DNA of 64,000 nt from Craspedostauros australis (Eukaryota; Bacillariophyta; Bacillariophyceae; Mastogloiales; Achnanthaceae): positions 248,001 to 312,000 of the forward strand of contig JAMXDE010000027.1 of assembly GCA_026770025.1 (NCBI GenBank). The letters run 5' to 3'. A program made the translations under genes and the position numbers. The notes beneath the pieces were generated by a model, which did no database searches, was not told where the DNA came from, and saw only the letters and a list, made by a program, of their open reading frames with translations. Positions 1 through 10,829 of the stretch are shown piece after piece (within the stretch, counting starts at the first letter, position 1; every line of letters begins with the position of its first letter).

Positions 1-2
1 AA

Positions 3-1810
3 CGACGAATCGATACAGACGCCAAACACCCCAGGTGGACTCAGCGTCGCCACAGCCCCGGCACTCGGAGCAACCAAGACAAGATGATGCTTGCGCAGAG
101 TCGGAGACGCAGGCCAAGGACACAAACGAATTCCAACGGAACGACCAGCAGCGCCAAATCGAGGAGCAAGAGTTTGGAATTCTCGAATGACAGACACAAC
201 ATGCCAGGCACAATAGGCGCGATGAGCGCAGCCAGCACCCCGACTCTATCCCGGGTTGCGACAACGAAGAAGTCACGCAGCAAGCGCCTGGAGTGACTGT
301 CGAATCTGCCAAGTCTCTACGACGACGATGACGGCAGCGTCGACGTTGCAACAAATGCTGCTGCAACGAATGGTGGGAGAAGCTCTGCGGCCCCTGTCAC
401 GCCTGGAGGTTGGAGCGCGGCATCTACACCAGCCCCCTTTCCCTTCAGCCGCACACATGAATAGAGACAACAGTCTTTGTCGTTGAACAAGCACAGGTCG
501 ACGTTGGCAAGCATCCTCAAGGCCAAACGATCATCATTACGTGAAGTGTCGTTGACCAATCCTCCAAAATCGAAGCAACGACCATCTCTCGAATCCCGAT
601 CATCGCAATTGGCCGATCTTTCCTTGACTGAAGTATCCGCAAAGGCGCCATCATCGCCATCATCATCGTCGTCGCCACCGTCATCATCATCATCACAGTC
701 CAAATCCAAACTCAATCTTCAACAGTTCGAACGCGAACATGAACATGGAGGTGTCTCGGCCACAACCCCAAGCCCCATCCAGTCCTGGAGCCTTGAGTTT
801 GGGAATCGAATTGCAATCGAGCAAGAAGGAACGAGGGGCTCCTTCTCACAACAGATCTGCATGCAGTTCGTTGCGCCCAAGTGAAGACTCAAAGCAACGA
901 CGTTCATGCGAATGAAGCACGGATGCTCTGCGCGAGGCGATCAAGGAAAGGCAAGGATCTCCAAGGTGCTTGGCAATGGGCCCCGACGTCACCACTCCAG
1001 CAAAACAAGAGACGTGTCATCACCATTGATATTACCATCCATATCACCGTCGCCACGGCATCGGCGGAGAAGCGCACAACACACCAGTGGCAAGCTGCAT
1101 TCAACATCGTCAAGATCAAAGAGTGTGGAGCATTCGACATCATTGAGTCATCGTCGTGACGGAGCAATTCACACATCCTCCTCTGGAAGAAGCCGCCGCT
1201 CGCCATCGGCGCAGAGTCGTCGAAGTTCGTCCGATCGCAGCCGCAGAAGACTGCGCAAGTATCGATGGACTCATCGCTATCATCACGACGCCAAGGAACA
1301 TCTGGCAGTTCGGACGATGTGAACGCAGCCTCGCGTTCACGCGAAACCAACTCAAATGCGCACTCCGCTGGGACTGGTTTGCAACGGCGCAAGGGCTCAC
1401 CTTCTCGAAAGCATGACCGAGGAAGTTCGCGAAGACCAAATCAACGTGGCCGTAGCCAATCGACACCATGTGGCGAGGATGGGCGACGGAAGTCCTGCGA
1501 TGAACGATCATCATCGGCGCGACCACGAAGCAGATCAAGAGGATATCGAATTGACAGCATCGAACAGCACAGCGATGAGAGAGATGAAGATGGACGACAT
1601 GGCAAGGAACGGCACGCCATGGCAAAGAACAACATGGCAACAAACGTTCGTCATCACACGAGGCCCTTCAATCAAATCGTTGTGGACGAAGCAGATCGTC
1701 AACTCGCGATGCTGTCTACCATGAGAAGCTGTCCGGCACAAAACCACTGCAACTCATATCAAAGAAAGCAGTCAGGAACAAGAGCGCGTCTCAGTGCCGC
1801 CATCCCTTGA
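3..1810 (+). pseudogene. Decayed Ser/Arg-rich low-complexity coding sequence, cut by the left edge
   Basis: From base 3 to 1322 one reading frame has coding-like, biased composition but is interrupted by only three stops (TGA 294-296, TAG 462-464, TGA 882-884). The same kind of composition then continues in another frame from about 1265 to 1810. The translation has Ser runs around 650-700, Arg/Ser dipeptides around 1170-1260, an Asp run around 325-335, and short recurring words such as SRSKSLE and SRSKSVE. No catalytic domain is recognisable. A non-coding stretch would be expected to carry about 20 stops per frame over this length, so I infer a decayed gene or one with several small introns that I cannot place. 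It may start outside the window. Confidence 0.4.
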
Positions 1811-2086
1811 TGAATGGTACCAAAACTCCCACCCTGTGATGCATCACGACATGATGGGATGGAATGAGATGTGTGGGCCGCTCCGTACTCGTATCATACT
1901 CCTGAAGGTGTGGTAGATCCATGTCTCTGTAATGCAATACACCTACGAATAGAATGTACTTCTCTACGTATGTTTGGAACAGTACCGCATGCACTATATC
2001 TGCTTGTGCAATAGAACACTGTGATGAAGTCACCGGATGTTTCAAGAGATTGAAGGGCTGGATACTGCTCCCGCGCTGCCTCTGCC
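1811..2086. other. Spacer with no recognisable feature
   Basis: This stretch lies between two coding-like regions. I see no gene, repeat or RNA signature in it. Confidence 0.4.
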
Positions 2087-2931
2087 TTGTCTGCAACTTG
2101 TCTGGTCCGCTCTCTGCGGTATAGTACATACCCACACAGGGATGTTGTTGATGTCATTCATGAGCAGATTGGACGTCTGTGGTTCCATCCACGCTCCGCC
2201 ATGAGCATCGATGTTGGTTCATTGCGCAGACAAAGGACACATGGCAGCAGCATTATCACAAGCCGTGCGGTCGTCACCATGCCACCAGATTCGCACACAG
2301 AGCAATCTACTCCAAGTTACACTACCAAGCAGGTTGAAAGCTACAGTGCCAATGCCAGCCGATCCAAGTTTGTGGAAAAGACGATCTACGAAGAACACAT
2401 GGCGAACAAGGCAGAGAGAAATGATGGGAAGCCGCGAGGAGCATGGTTGCTGCACAGTTCCATCGACCGTCCCGCATCGCGCTATTGTCCTCATCTCTCC
2501 CTGAGTTGCACTCCGCCATTGTGCCAACACTGCAGTCGAGACCCTCACCAAGTCCCAGGAGGAGCAATCACTCGCGGTTACAGCAACAATTGCCAGGGTC
2601 ACCATCCATTCCAATCTTCGAAGCGACCAGTGCCAGCATGGCGGAAAGACAAGAACTGACGAGCCAGCGCAGTCCAAGCATCCAGAGAGCTTGACGAGCA
2701 AAAGAAGAAACCAACGAACCAACGAACCAACAAGCAACCCCATGCAGAGTGCGAGTGCCGTATTGCGGATCATGGTTGACACCGAGTTCCAACAGGCACA
2801 AGAAGCACACAGTCAGCGATCCATGGCCCATGAGCACCGTATCCCCACATGTCCTCCTTCGTGGTGCTCCCAACTTCATTCGTGAGGCAGATGTTCCTGT
2901 CGATCACCTCGGTTGGGCATCGATGCTCTAG
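2087..2931 (+). pseudogene. Coding-like fragments in several plus-strand frames
   Basis: Several overlapping plus-strand frames have protein-like composition in successive pieces: a segment with SRSKFVEKTIYEEHMA near 2360-2400, a Pro/Ser-rich segment near 2440-2690, and a final segment ending HLGWASML just before the stop at 2929-2931. The SRSKFVE word resembles the SRSKSLE/SRSKSVE words of the decayed region upstream, so the two may be one broken gene. No domain is recognised. Unspliced exons of an unknown gene are an alternative. Confidence 0.2.
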
Positions 2932-3378
2932 AAGTCACGAGCCAACACGGCGGCGCTTCTGCATATGGATAGAGCACGCATGACATTGTATGTTGGTGAT
3001 CTGTGTGGCAGGAACAGTGGAGGTGGCATGGTATCGCTCCGCCTGTTGATTGCTGAACGTGTCAACCCATCCCAATACGCAATGGGGTGTTGGTTGGATG
3101 TTGAGGACTCTTGTTGCCCGCGCGGATGGTGATGGTTGCAATGCGGTGGGATGGCAACCAGCCAAATCCAAATGGGATTGGTCGCGACCAACAAAGGCAA
3201 CCAACAAACGCAGTCACATCAGTGGCTTCATCGTTGTTCGAGGCATTGGTTCATACCTCAAGTTGGTGCTTGTGATGGCAGGCGGACGAGGGTCAGCGGT
3301 CCTGCAGATGCCACGATGACGCAAGCAAGCGTGGGTCATGATGCACATGGTGCACATGGTGGTGGTGGTGATGATGAC

Positions 3379-3380
<2 letters not shown>
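2932..3380. other. Intergenic, nothing recognised
   Basis: Overlapping short frames occur on both strands, but none has domain-like composition. The stretch leads into a CT microsatellite. Confidence 0.4.

Positions 3381-3428
<48 letters not shown>
3381..3428. repeat. (CT)24 microsatellite
   Basis: Twenty-four uninterrupted CT units are present. They lie about 450 bp upstream of the ankyrin-repeat gene. Such pyrimidine tracts are length-variable and are a likely polymorphic marker. Confidence 0.97.
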
Positions 3429-3432
<4 letters not shown>

Positions 3433-3881
3433 CTCTGTTTCTGGAGTCTTTCGCGTTGTTTGTTTCGAATTGATGTGGTGTTACTCGGAGTCGTATCAGT
3501 CGAAGATTCGGGTTTTCGAAGATCCGCAAAAGAGAACTCTGTTGTGGTGGTTCTTTCTTGTTGTTGGTCGCGCGCATTTCCGTGATGGATGAGAACAGAA
3601 GGATCCAAACCGCCCCATCTTGACGCGCACGATCAAGAGGAGGCAAACACAGACAACAACACACACCACTCAACCCCATACTCGAGGACATCAACAACAG
3701 ACATCGAATTGCCATGCATATTCATCACGCAGTGTATGATACGCGTACCACTACAAGCTATTGAAGACACACAATCGATATCTCTGCCATAGATAGTTCA
3801 GACTGCACACTTCCTCGACAGCCAATCCAACACCTATCGTCCAACGCCAAAAGACCACCAACCATCGACCATCCTCTCAAA

Positions 3882-5834
3882 ATGCGGAATGTTACGAACA
3901 AACAAGTCCGTGATGCTTCCTTCAGAGGTGACTTGTCGGTGTTGAAGGAATGGAAGAAGCAGCACAAGACGCAGAATGAAGGAGTTAATGTCAACAAGTT
4001 CACAGACAGGAGTTGTCAGACTCTCCTTCGTGAGGCATGCTTGTATGGCCACCTGGAGTGTGTGAAATACCTCATCGAATCATGTGGGACGAACATCAAC
4101 TGCCAAAACAACAATGGAAAAACTCCCCTTCATCGGGCATGCAGCAACGGCCACCTGGAGTGTGTGAAGTACCTCATCGAATCATACGGGGCGAACGTCA
4201 ACTGCAAAGACGACCTTGGTTCCACTCCCCTTCATGATGCAGGCATGAACGGCCAGCTGGAGTGTGTGAAGTACCTCATTGAATCATGTGAGGTGGACAT
4301 CAACTGCAAAGACAACAATGGTTCCACCCTCCTTCATGCGGCATGCACGAACGGCAAGCTGCAGTGTGTGAAGTACCTCAGCGAATCATGTGGGGCGTAC
4401 ATCAACTGCAAAACCAACGATGGAAGCACTCCCCTTCATTACGTATGCCACAACGGCAATCTGGAGAGTGTGAAGCACCTCATCCAATCATGTGGGGCAA
4501 ACATCAACAGCAAAAACAACCGTGGTTCCACCCCCCTTCATGCGGCATGCACGGACGGCAAGCTGCAGTGTGTGAAGTACCTCAGCGAATCATGTGGGGC
4601 ATACATTAACTGCGAAGACAACGATGGTTCCACTCCCCTTCATTGGGCATGCCACAACGGCCACCTGGAGAGTGTGAAGCACCTCATCCAATCACGTGGG
4701 GCAAACACCAACAGCAAAAACAACGGTGGTTCCACTCCCCTTCATGCGGCATGCCACAGCGGCCGGCTGGAGTGTGTCAAGTACCTCATCGAATCATGCG
4801 AGGCGAACATCAACTGTAAATGCAACGATGGTTTCACTCCTCTTCATTGGACATGCCGCAACGGCCACCTGAAGTGTGCGAGGTACCTCATCAAATCATG
4901 TGAGGCGAACTTCAACTGCAAAGACAACCAGGGCACCACTCCCCTTCATTACGCATGTTACGAAGGCAAGCTGGAGTGTGTGAAGTACCTCATCGAATCA
5001 TGTGGGGCCGACGCCAACTGCAAAACCAATGATGGTTCCACTCCCCTTAATCGGGCATACTGCAAACACCAGTATGCCTGTATCGAGTACCTCATCAAAT
5101 CAGCCAATGTCGATCCCAGCACAGGCAGCATCTGGTGATACTCCCTGTCATCACGCATGCCTGCATGGCAAGCTGGAATGTATGAAGTACCTCATCAAAT
5201 TATGTGAGGCGAACATCAAGTGTCGAAACAATCATGGTTGCACTTCCCTTCATTCGGTATGCGCCGACATCCACCTGGAGTGTATCGAGTCCTTCATCAG
5301 AGGACTTTCGCCTTCATCTCACACACAACTGCAGCAACTACAGCAACGCTTACAACAAAACGAGCAAGAGAATGAACATCTGCAACAACAGTTGAAACTG
5401 AAGTTGAAGCGAAAGAAGCAAGAGAATGAACACAAACACAGTACCCACAAGAGGACCCAACATCGCATTGCAGAAGTCCGGCTCAGATCCTTCCACACCG
5501 ACAACAGGACAGACACCATCCACTTGTGTGGACAGGGCGACCGACAACAACCAATCAAGACAAACGCCGAAGCCCTTATGATCGCCGTCCTATCAATTGA
5601 GACACTGGTCGACAAAGGAATCCAACATCAGCACACGAATGATGGCACCCAAGACGGCACGGCCACATGCAAGTAGCCATCTCTCTCCCCAACCTTCAAC
5701 CAAAACACGTCCGATACGTCCTCCAATGCATCTACACAGGCGAGATATCCTTCAACAACAACACTCATGATGACACCGATGATGATGACGCAAACCAGCA
5801 TCTCTTCATGCAACGCAACTCTGTTCGACGATGA
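3882..5834 (+). pseudogene. Ankyrin-repeat / coiled-coil / BTB protein, broken by two frameshifts
   Basis: The first frame (3882-5138) encodes 418 residues with at least ten ankyrin repeats of exactly 34 residues (102 bp), built on G-S-T-P-L-H...N-G-x-L-E-C-V-K-Y-L-I-E-S-C. After the stop at 5136-5138 the array continues in the next frame: the G-D-T-P-C-H-H repeat starts at 5134, 100 bp after the previous unit instead of 102. That frame gives two more repeats, a Gln/Glu/Lys coiled coil (about 5330-5450) and the start of a BTB-like fold to 5676. The rest (V-A-I-S-L-P-N-L ... Y-T-G-E-I, like the C-terminal half of BTB) is in a third register, 5667-5834. Ankyrin-BTB proteins are usually adaptors for cullin-3 ubiquitin ligases. 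The even repeat spacing rules out an intron at the first break. I call it a pseudogene; assembly errors are the alternative. Confidence 0.7.
4320..4727 (+). repeat. 204-bp tandem duplication of an ankyrin repeat pair
   Basis: Ankyrin units 4 and 5 (4320-4523) are repeated as units 6 and 7 (4524-4727). Both copies carry the unusual L-S-E-S-C-G-A-Y-I-N-C followed by L-E-S-V-K-H-L-I-Q-S pair, which no other unit in the array shows. This indicates a recent two-unit duplication. Confidence 0.8.
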
Positions 5835-7282
5835 CGATGGCGATGGTGACCACTCCAACATCACTACATCCCTTCACATTGGTACCACCGACGCAAACAC
5901 CAACACAAATAGTCAGACTAGATGATGAGGCATCGACACCCAAGAGAGACTGAGGGAAGGCTCGCCAGTTGCTCCGCGCCTTGACCCACCCGTCGTACGA
6001 CTACGATTATGGAGCCTTCCATGAGCACGATGTACTCTGGAAGTTGCCACACCCAAGCGTCCAGCCTGATACTCTGTTCGAACCTTCGTCCAGCCCGTGC
6101 GGTCACGACGATCGAAGTTTCTGGAAGAGGACGGTGTCAGAGCACTGGATCCGTGCGCTGCCGTGGGAAGGCACACACATGCACACACATCGTCAGCATA
6201 CCATACTCGTGATACCGGCAGAACATAACAGTCGCAAACTTGACATCGCGCAGTGTAGCGGCAGACTTTGAGGATCGTAACATCCTGTGCATGTGAGCAT
6301 CAAAGTTGCGACGTTGCTGAAACGAGTACTGCCAATGGCACACGACGCCGCATTTCATCGCATCTATTGCATCGACCAACCGCAACAACGGGTCCGGCGC
6401 AAGTGAAGCCGACACCACTAAATCCCTTCTTGCATCAACACCCAACTGCCACAGACAAAGCTGATGCCAGCACCTATGGCAGGGTGGAAATCCAGTGGTT
6501 GAATGAAGAAGAACCCGATGTCGTAAGTGCGCCAAATGCGTCTTGAGGTGTATTCCGTACGACCTAGTCGTATGATGGTTAACAAAATACCGAGACTTTC
6601 CCGTGGGGGTTGCTTCTGCATCCCATGAACAACGCGAAGTCAACCGCAATGCTGTCCTCACAAACCACACGATGGATGAGAGTACTATGTGTGTACCCGT
6701 GTAGTATTTGCTGATCCTGTTAGAGCACACGAGAATGATAGGGCATTATTGCTGTGTATGATACCACGATATTCTACTCTATCCTGTGCTATATAGTATG
6801 CCACCGTATAGCGCAGCCCGAGGATGCAAGGCAACTCCTCAGCACGATTTGGAGGGGAGCCATGCTGCGAGACCGAGATGGATGAGTTGAGTCGGAGTTG
6901 AGTAACGTGGGACTCGTGGCGTGAACTTTTCCACTTGCACGATCATGCGTGACCTTTGCGTTCTGGCGTGGCGATCCACACCAATAGGAGTACCCGCGGA
7001 TACCTTCACTTCTGTCGAAAGACGCGGCAATGTTGTGCAAGGTCCACGATCTACGATGCGGTTGTGCTGATTGAGGGGAGGTTGCCGTGCAGTCAACACG
7101 TGGGACGATGGAATGGAGGGCATCATGTCAATGCTCTCGCCATAATCTCATCATCTCACAACCTCATCACTTCTGTTGTATTCAATCGCCACAGGGATAG
7201 GACCACCGTGCTTGCTCCATTGTCGTCCTTTCAACTTGTTCATCTCGCAACGCTCACAACAACTTTGAGACACTGCAACAAC
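5835..7282. other. Gene-poor stretch, possible remnant of the ANK-BTB 3' end
   Basis: No intact gene is visible. Around 6225-6295 the plus strand reads I-T-V-A-N-L-T-S-R-S-V-A-A-D-F-E-D-R-N-I-L before a stop. This vaguely resembles the helical region after a BTB domain and may be the decayed tail of the upstream pseudogene. The last 300 bp are probably the promoter and leader of the gene starting at 7283. Confidence 0.3.
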
Positions 7283-8791
7283 ATGGATGGCACAACCAAC
7301 AACGACCATGACCCAGACTTCGAGTCGTTCTGGAGACAGCTCAAAGCGGAAGAAAAGCCGTCCACGGTCGTACATATCTGGGAGCGCGGAGTTCTAGACG
7401 ACAAATTCATCAGATGCAACGCCATTTCAGCCAAGAGGCAGAAGTACTGGGACATGGCCATCGAAGCAGGATTCACGTTCGATGACTTGCACTCGTTGCT
7501 TGAGAAGCACAACTCTAGGATTGCTTCACCCAATCTTTCGTTGCACACGAATGTGGGTGAGGAGGGTCTGCTGATGAATGTAGACGAAGTCAACCTGACA
7601 CTTCATGGCAATGACCAGATTGGCGAGGAGGACAAGCAACTGATTCGGCTTCTGTTCCACTTGGCAAGCAAATCCTTGATGGAACCAACCGTCGCACTGA
7701 GGCCAACCTTTGTGGAGATGGAGGCATGGCATGATATTCCTTTTGTGGCCGAAGCTGTGTGTTTTCTGGGATGTAACCTTTCAGGATGTGACGAGCTCAT
7801 GTCCAACATTGTCAAACACGCCCGAAGTGTTTCGTTTTCGGGCTCGATCCTTCCCAATGGCGGCGCTGATGTCCGTAAATGGCTACCATCGAGCAATTGC
7901 AGACTCTCCCAACTCTTGTTTACTGATACTTACGTGGACTGCGATAATCTCGCATGGATTTTGCGATCAAGAAAGCAAATCAACAAGATCTCCGTCACTC
8001 TCTCACCCGTTCAGTGCCCTGGTGGATACGATCAAGAAGCACCAGAAGAGTACATCAACACAGCCACCAAGCTTCTATCAGATGCTGGGCACCTCCAACA
8101 TGTCGGTGTGATATTGTTCTACGACCACAGATCAGACAACACATGGGCCGACAAGTTTGACTACATCCTATCGTTGTTGGGGAAAAAGAATCTACTTTCT
8201 CTCACTTGCACTTCTCTCGAGGCTAATTCCGGACATTCGCAAGGAATAGTTGGCGCGCCATGTGCTGAGACACTCTCCCAAAGAAGAGAAGCACTTCGCG
8301 GCGCATTGGAAGGGTCTCATGAGCTCACCCATCTCGACCTTGATCCATGTCCCATCGATGAGCTTGAATACGACGCCATCGTCGAGCCTTTCCTGGAGCG
8401 AAATCGTCGGAGTAAGGTGACAGCAGTGCTGCGCTCCATGTCGACATGGTCGCGGCCAATGGCGTTGTTTGGGGCGATGATTGCTCTTGAGGAATGGCGA
8501 TACTATGTTTGCCGAAGGTTCGATTGTCTATTGGTGGGAAGCGAGGTATTGAAACGAGCCTGGGACGAAGGAAAAGCAGCAGTTCGAGCGGTTGGGCCTC
8601 AAAGAAATCCAGAGTTCGCTCGTATGAGGAGTGCGCCGATGCTGACGGAATCACCGATGCCGACTCGATCAACTGAAAGGCGTCCGCAAGAAGCAAACGC
8701 GAGAACAATCACGCAGGAGACTGGAACACATGAGGACGCAACGATCGCGTCGCTTGGTATTCGGAGAAAAGAAGAGTATGTCCGTGGTTGA
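7283..8791 (+). CDS. Uncharacterised 502-residue protein, lineage-specific
   Basis: The frame is open from 6956, but I choose the ATG at 7283 because it follows an A/C-rich leader (caacaac before the ATG) and starts an acidic, soluble-looking N-terminus (MDGTTNNDHDPDFESFW). The residues before it look like non-coding translation. No catalytic motif is visible. The middle contains short segments alternating hydrophobic and polar residues (for example L-T-L-H-G-N, V-S-F-S-G-S-I-L, L-T-H-L-D-L-D) that resemble irregular leucine-rich-repeat strands. Near the C-terminus V-E-P-F-L-E-R-N-R-R-S-K resembles the end of LRR-like proteins common in diatoms. There is no signal peptide or membrane segment. 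The last 80 residues are basic and disordered. I infer a protein-binding scaffold; the function is unknown. Confidence 0.65.
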   Translation: MDGTTNNDHDPDFESFWRQLKAEEKPSTVVHIWERGVLDDKFIRCNAISAKRQKYWDMAIEAGFTFDDLHSLLEKHNSRIASPNLSLHTNVGEEGLLMNVDEVNLTLHGNDQIGEEDKQLIRLLFHLASKSLMEPTVALRPTFVEMEAWHDIPFVAEAVCFLGCNLSGCDELMSNIVKHARSVSFSGSILPNGGADVRKWLPSSNCRLSQLLFTDTYVDCDNLAWILRSRKQINKISVTLSPVQCPGGYDQEAPEEYINTATKLLSDAGHLQHVGVILFYDHRSDNTWADKFDYILSLLGKKNLLSLTCTSLEANSGHSQGIVGAPCAETLSQRREALRGALEGSHELTHLDLDPCPIDELEYDAIVEPFLERNRRSKVTAVLRSMSTWSRPMALFGAMIALEEWRYYVCRRFDCLLVGSEVLKRAWDEGKAAVRAVGPQRNPEFARMRSAPMLTESPMPTRSTERRPQEANARTITQETGTHEDATIASLGIRRKEEYVRG

Positions 8792-9322
8792 TAATACTCT
8801 AGAGTGTGCACTAAGATAGAGAATCAAGATACTATTGCTTTCACGCTCCCTCTCTGTAGGCAGAGAAAGAGCGAGAGATGTCTGTTGTGCTTCACAAAAA
8901 GACGGTTTCGTTTAGTTTCAAACTAGATTTCATTCGTAGCCTCAATGTTCCTTCTTGAGTCATGCAAGACTGGAACCCCTCTGAAAACCAACCAAAAATA
9001 CCGCGTAAGACCAACACGCAAAACCAAACCAAACGAAGGAATCATGAACCTCGTTGGCAAAGTCCACCAACCCAAACGCAAAGAAAGGGTATTCCTGGAC
9101 TGTTGCTATACATACAAGCAGGGGCAACAATAACAGAGCACTGCATTCATCATCGTCATTGGTAATGCCAACGCTGCCATCATTACACGTATTGTAGAAC
9201 GAAAAGGGAGAAGACAGCAGGCGAGATCGTGGTCACACGAAAGTCTCCACGCGTATTCTGGCACTTCTTGGCGTCTCTCGACATTCTCTCTCAAAGAAGA
9301 AGAACAACACAACGCAGCCAAA
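8792..9322. other. Intergenic spacer and probable promoter of the SNU23-like gene
   Basis: No coding potential is convincing. The sequence contains a short inverted CTCTCTGTAGGCAGAGAAAGAG region near 8850-8870, possibly the 3' end of the upstream transcript. Confidence 0.4.
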
Positions 9323-10500
9323 ATGTCAAGGAATTTGAATTACAAGCAAGTGGCCAACGTCACGAGACGGACATGGGATCTGGAGACGTACGAGCAGAAG
9401 GCCAAGTCTCGCACCCAGGCCATGGAATCGGGCGGCAGGGTCTTGGATGCGAATGCTGGTGACAAGCGCGCGATGGGGGAGGATGGTGGGCAGGACAAGG
9501 AAGAATTCGTGCCGGCCGCATCATCCGCACGCAAGGCGTATGGTTCCGACCGTGCGTTGCTGAAGGCGCGATCACGCAAGGTGGACATCGATTCGAGGAT
9601 CGGGAGCATCGAGATGGTGTCGTCCGAGGCCATCGCGACGACGTCCGCGAAAACTGGTTCGACGAAGGTGAGCGTGATGGCGACAATGTGTCTTCATTCC
9701 ATTTGGTCTGTTGGTTGGTCTGTTGATTGCTTCGTTCGTCTGGATAGCTTCAAGAAGTGAAGATTGGTTGGGGAATCAGCCTGGATCACGATCGTCGTTG
9801 CTGTTGATCATCTGTGAACTGTCTGTGTATTTGGATGAAGTCTTTGCAATGCGACACTGAACTTGGACACCATTCTCACCATTCCGTCTCATTTTTGCCG
9901 CCTTCCCATACGGTATGTGGTCCATTCCTAACTGACCATTACTCATCCCATGCATCACTCCACGAACAGGACGGCGTCGTCAAATCAGGCGTCGGCTGGC
10001 ACTGCAGCGTCTGCGATTGCTTCCTCAAAGATTCCATGACGTACCTGGATCACATCAACGGACGCAAGCATCAGAAGAATCTGGGATACTCCATGAAGGT
10101 GGAACGATCGAGCAAGAACGATGTCGCGAGCAAACTGAAACGAATTCTGGATGCGAAAAAGAGCAAGAAGCAGAAGGAGCAGCAGGTGCTGATGGGAATG
10201 GCCGATGCCAAGCCGGCCAAGACGAATTATACCGATGCAGTGCGGCAGAAAGACGAGGAGGAGAAGAGGCGCAAGGAAGAACGGTCGAAAGAACGCAAGG
10301 CGCGCAAGCAGAAGAAGAAGGAAGCCAAGCGCCAAGCGCGGAAGCGTGGAGTTGATCCGGCGGCAGAAGATGGGAATGATGACGAAGCTGCTGCAGTCGT
10401 GAAGAAGGAAGAAAGCAACGCAGAAGAGGAGGAAGAAGAGCAGGGCGGCATTGATCCGGCAATGGCCGCCATGATGGGTTTTTCCAGCTTTGGTGGTTGA
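9323..10500 (+). CDS. SNU23: SNU23/ZMAT2-like spliceosomal zinc-finger protein (two exons)
   Basis: SNU23 is a component of the U4/U6.U5 tri-snRNP and acts in spliceosome activation in the nucleus. Exon 1 (9323-9667, 115 codons) carries the N-terminal N-Y-K-Q-V-x-N-V-T-R-R-T-W-D region. The intron is 9668-9969 with a GTGAGC donor and an ACAG acceptor, phase 0. Exon 2 (9970-10500) begins with the matrin/U1-type C2H2 finger: W-H-C-S-V-C-D-C-F-L-K-D-S ... D-H-I-N-G-R-K-H-Q-K-N-L-G-Y-S-M-K-V-E-R. The finger is the hallmark of ZMAT2, including the H-I-N-G-x-K-H-Q core. A long Lys/Arg/Glu helix follows, and the protein ends with A-M-M-G-F-S-S-F-G-G, matching the conserved M-G-F-S-x-F-G end of the family. 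The total is 291 residues, longer than animal ZMAT2 (about 200) because of acidic and basic inserts. It is convergent with the homeobox gene. Confidence 0.9.
9668..9969 (+). other. Intron of the SNU23-like gene
   Basis: This is a GT-AG intron of 302 bp in phase 0. The junction joins A-K-T-G-S-T-K to D-G-V-V-K, which restores the family order. Confidence 0.85.
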
Positions 10501-10829
10501 AAATATTTTGCGCGCCACGGAGGGGGAAGGCCCATCATCGAAATGTCGATTTGGAAAGGTGTGCGTATCGTGTGGTATTGCGAAATGTGAAGCTATTCCT
10601 CGCAGTTACGATTGAACTCGCTACCAATCAAACATGACATATGAAAGCAATAGTAGAGTGAATTACAATATGGATGGCTAAGGATGCATGGGGTTATTGG
10701 GTATAAGTAGGGCGGTACATGACAATTGTGGGAGTATGTTGGAAAGGTATGATGTGGGATGGTATGATATAATATATTGTGTGCGTATGGTACATGAAAG
10801 TGCAGGTATGGAGGCGCGCATGCGACTGT
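10501..10829. other. Convergent 3' intergenic region
   Basis: About 330 bp lie between the stop codons of the SNU23-like gene (plus) and the homeobox gene (minus). The stretch is AT-richer than its flanks and presumably holds both polyadenylation regions. Confidence 0.5.

Noticed and set aside
3338..3592. Frames encoding Leu-Ser or Arg-Glu dipeptide runs
   Set aside because: They are translations of the (CT)24 microsatellite.
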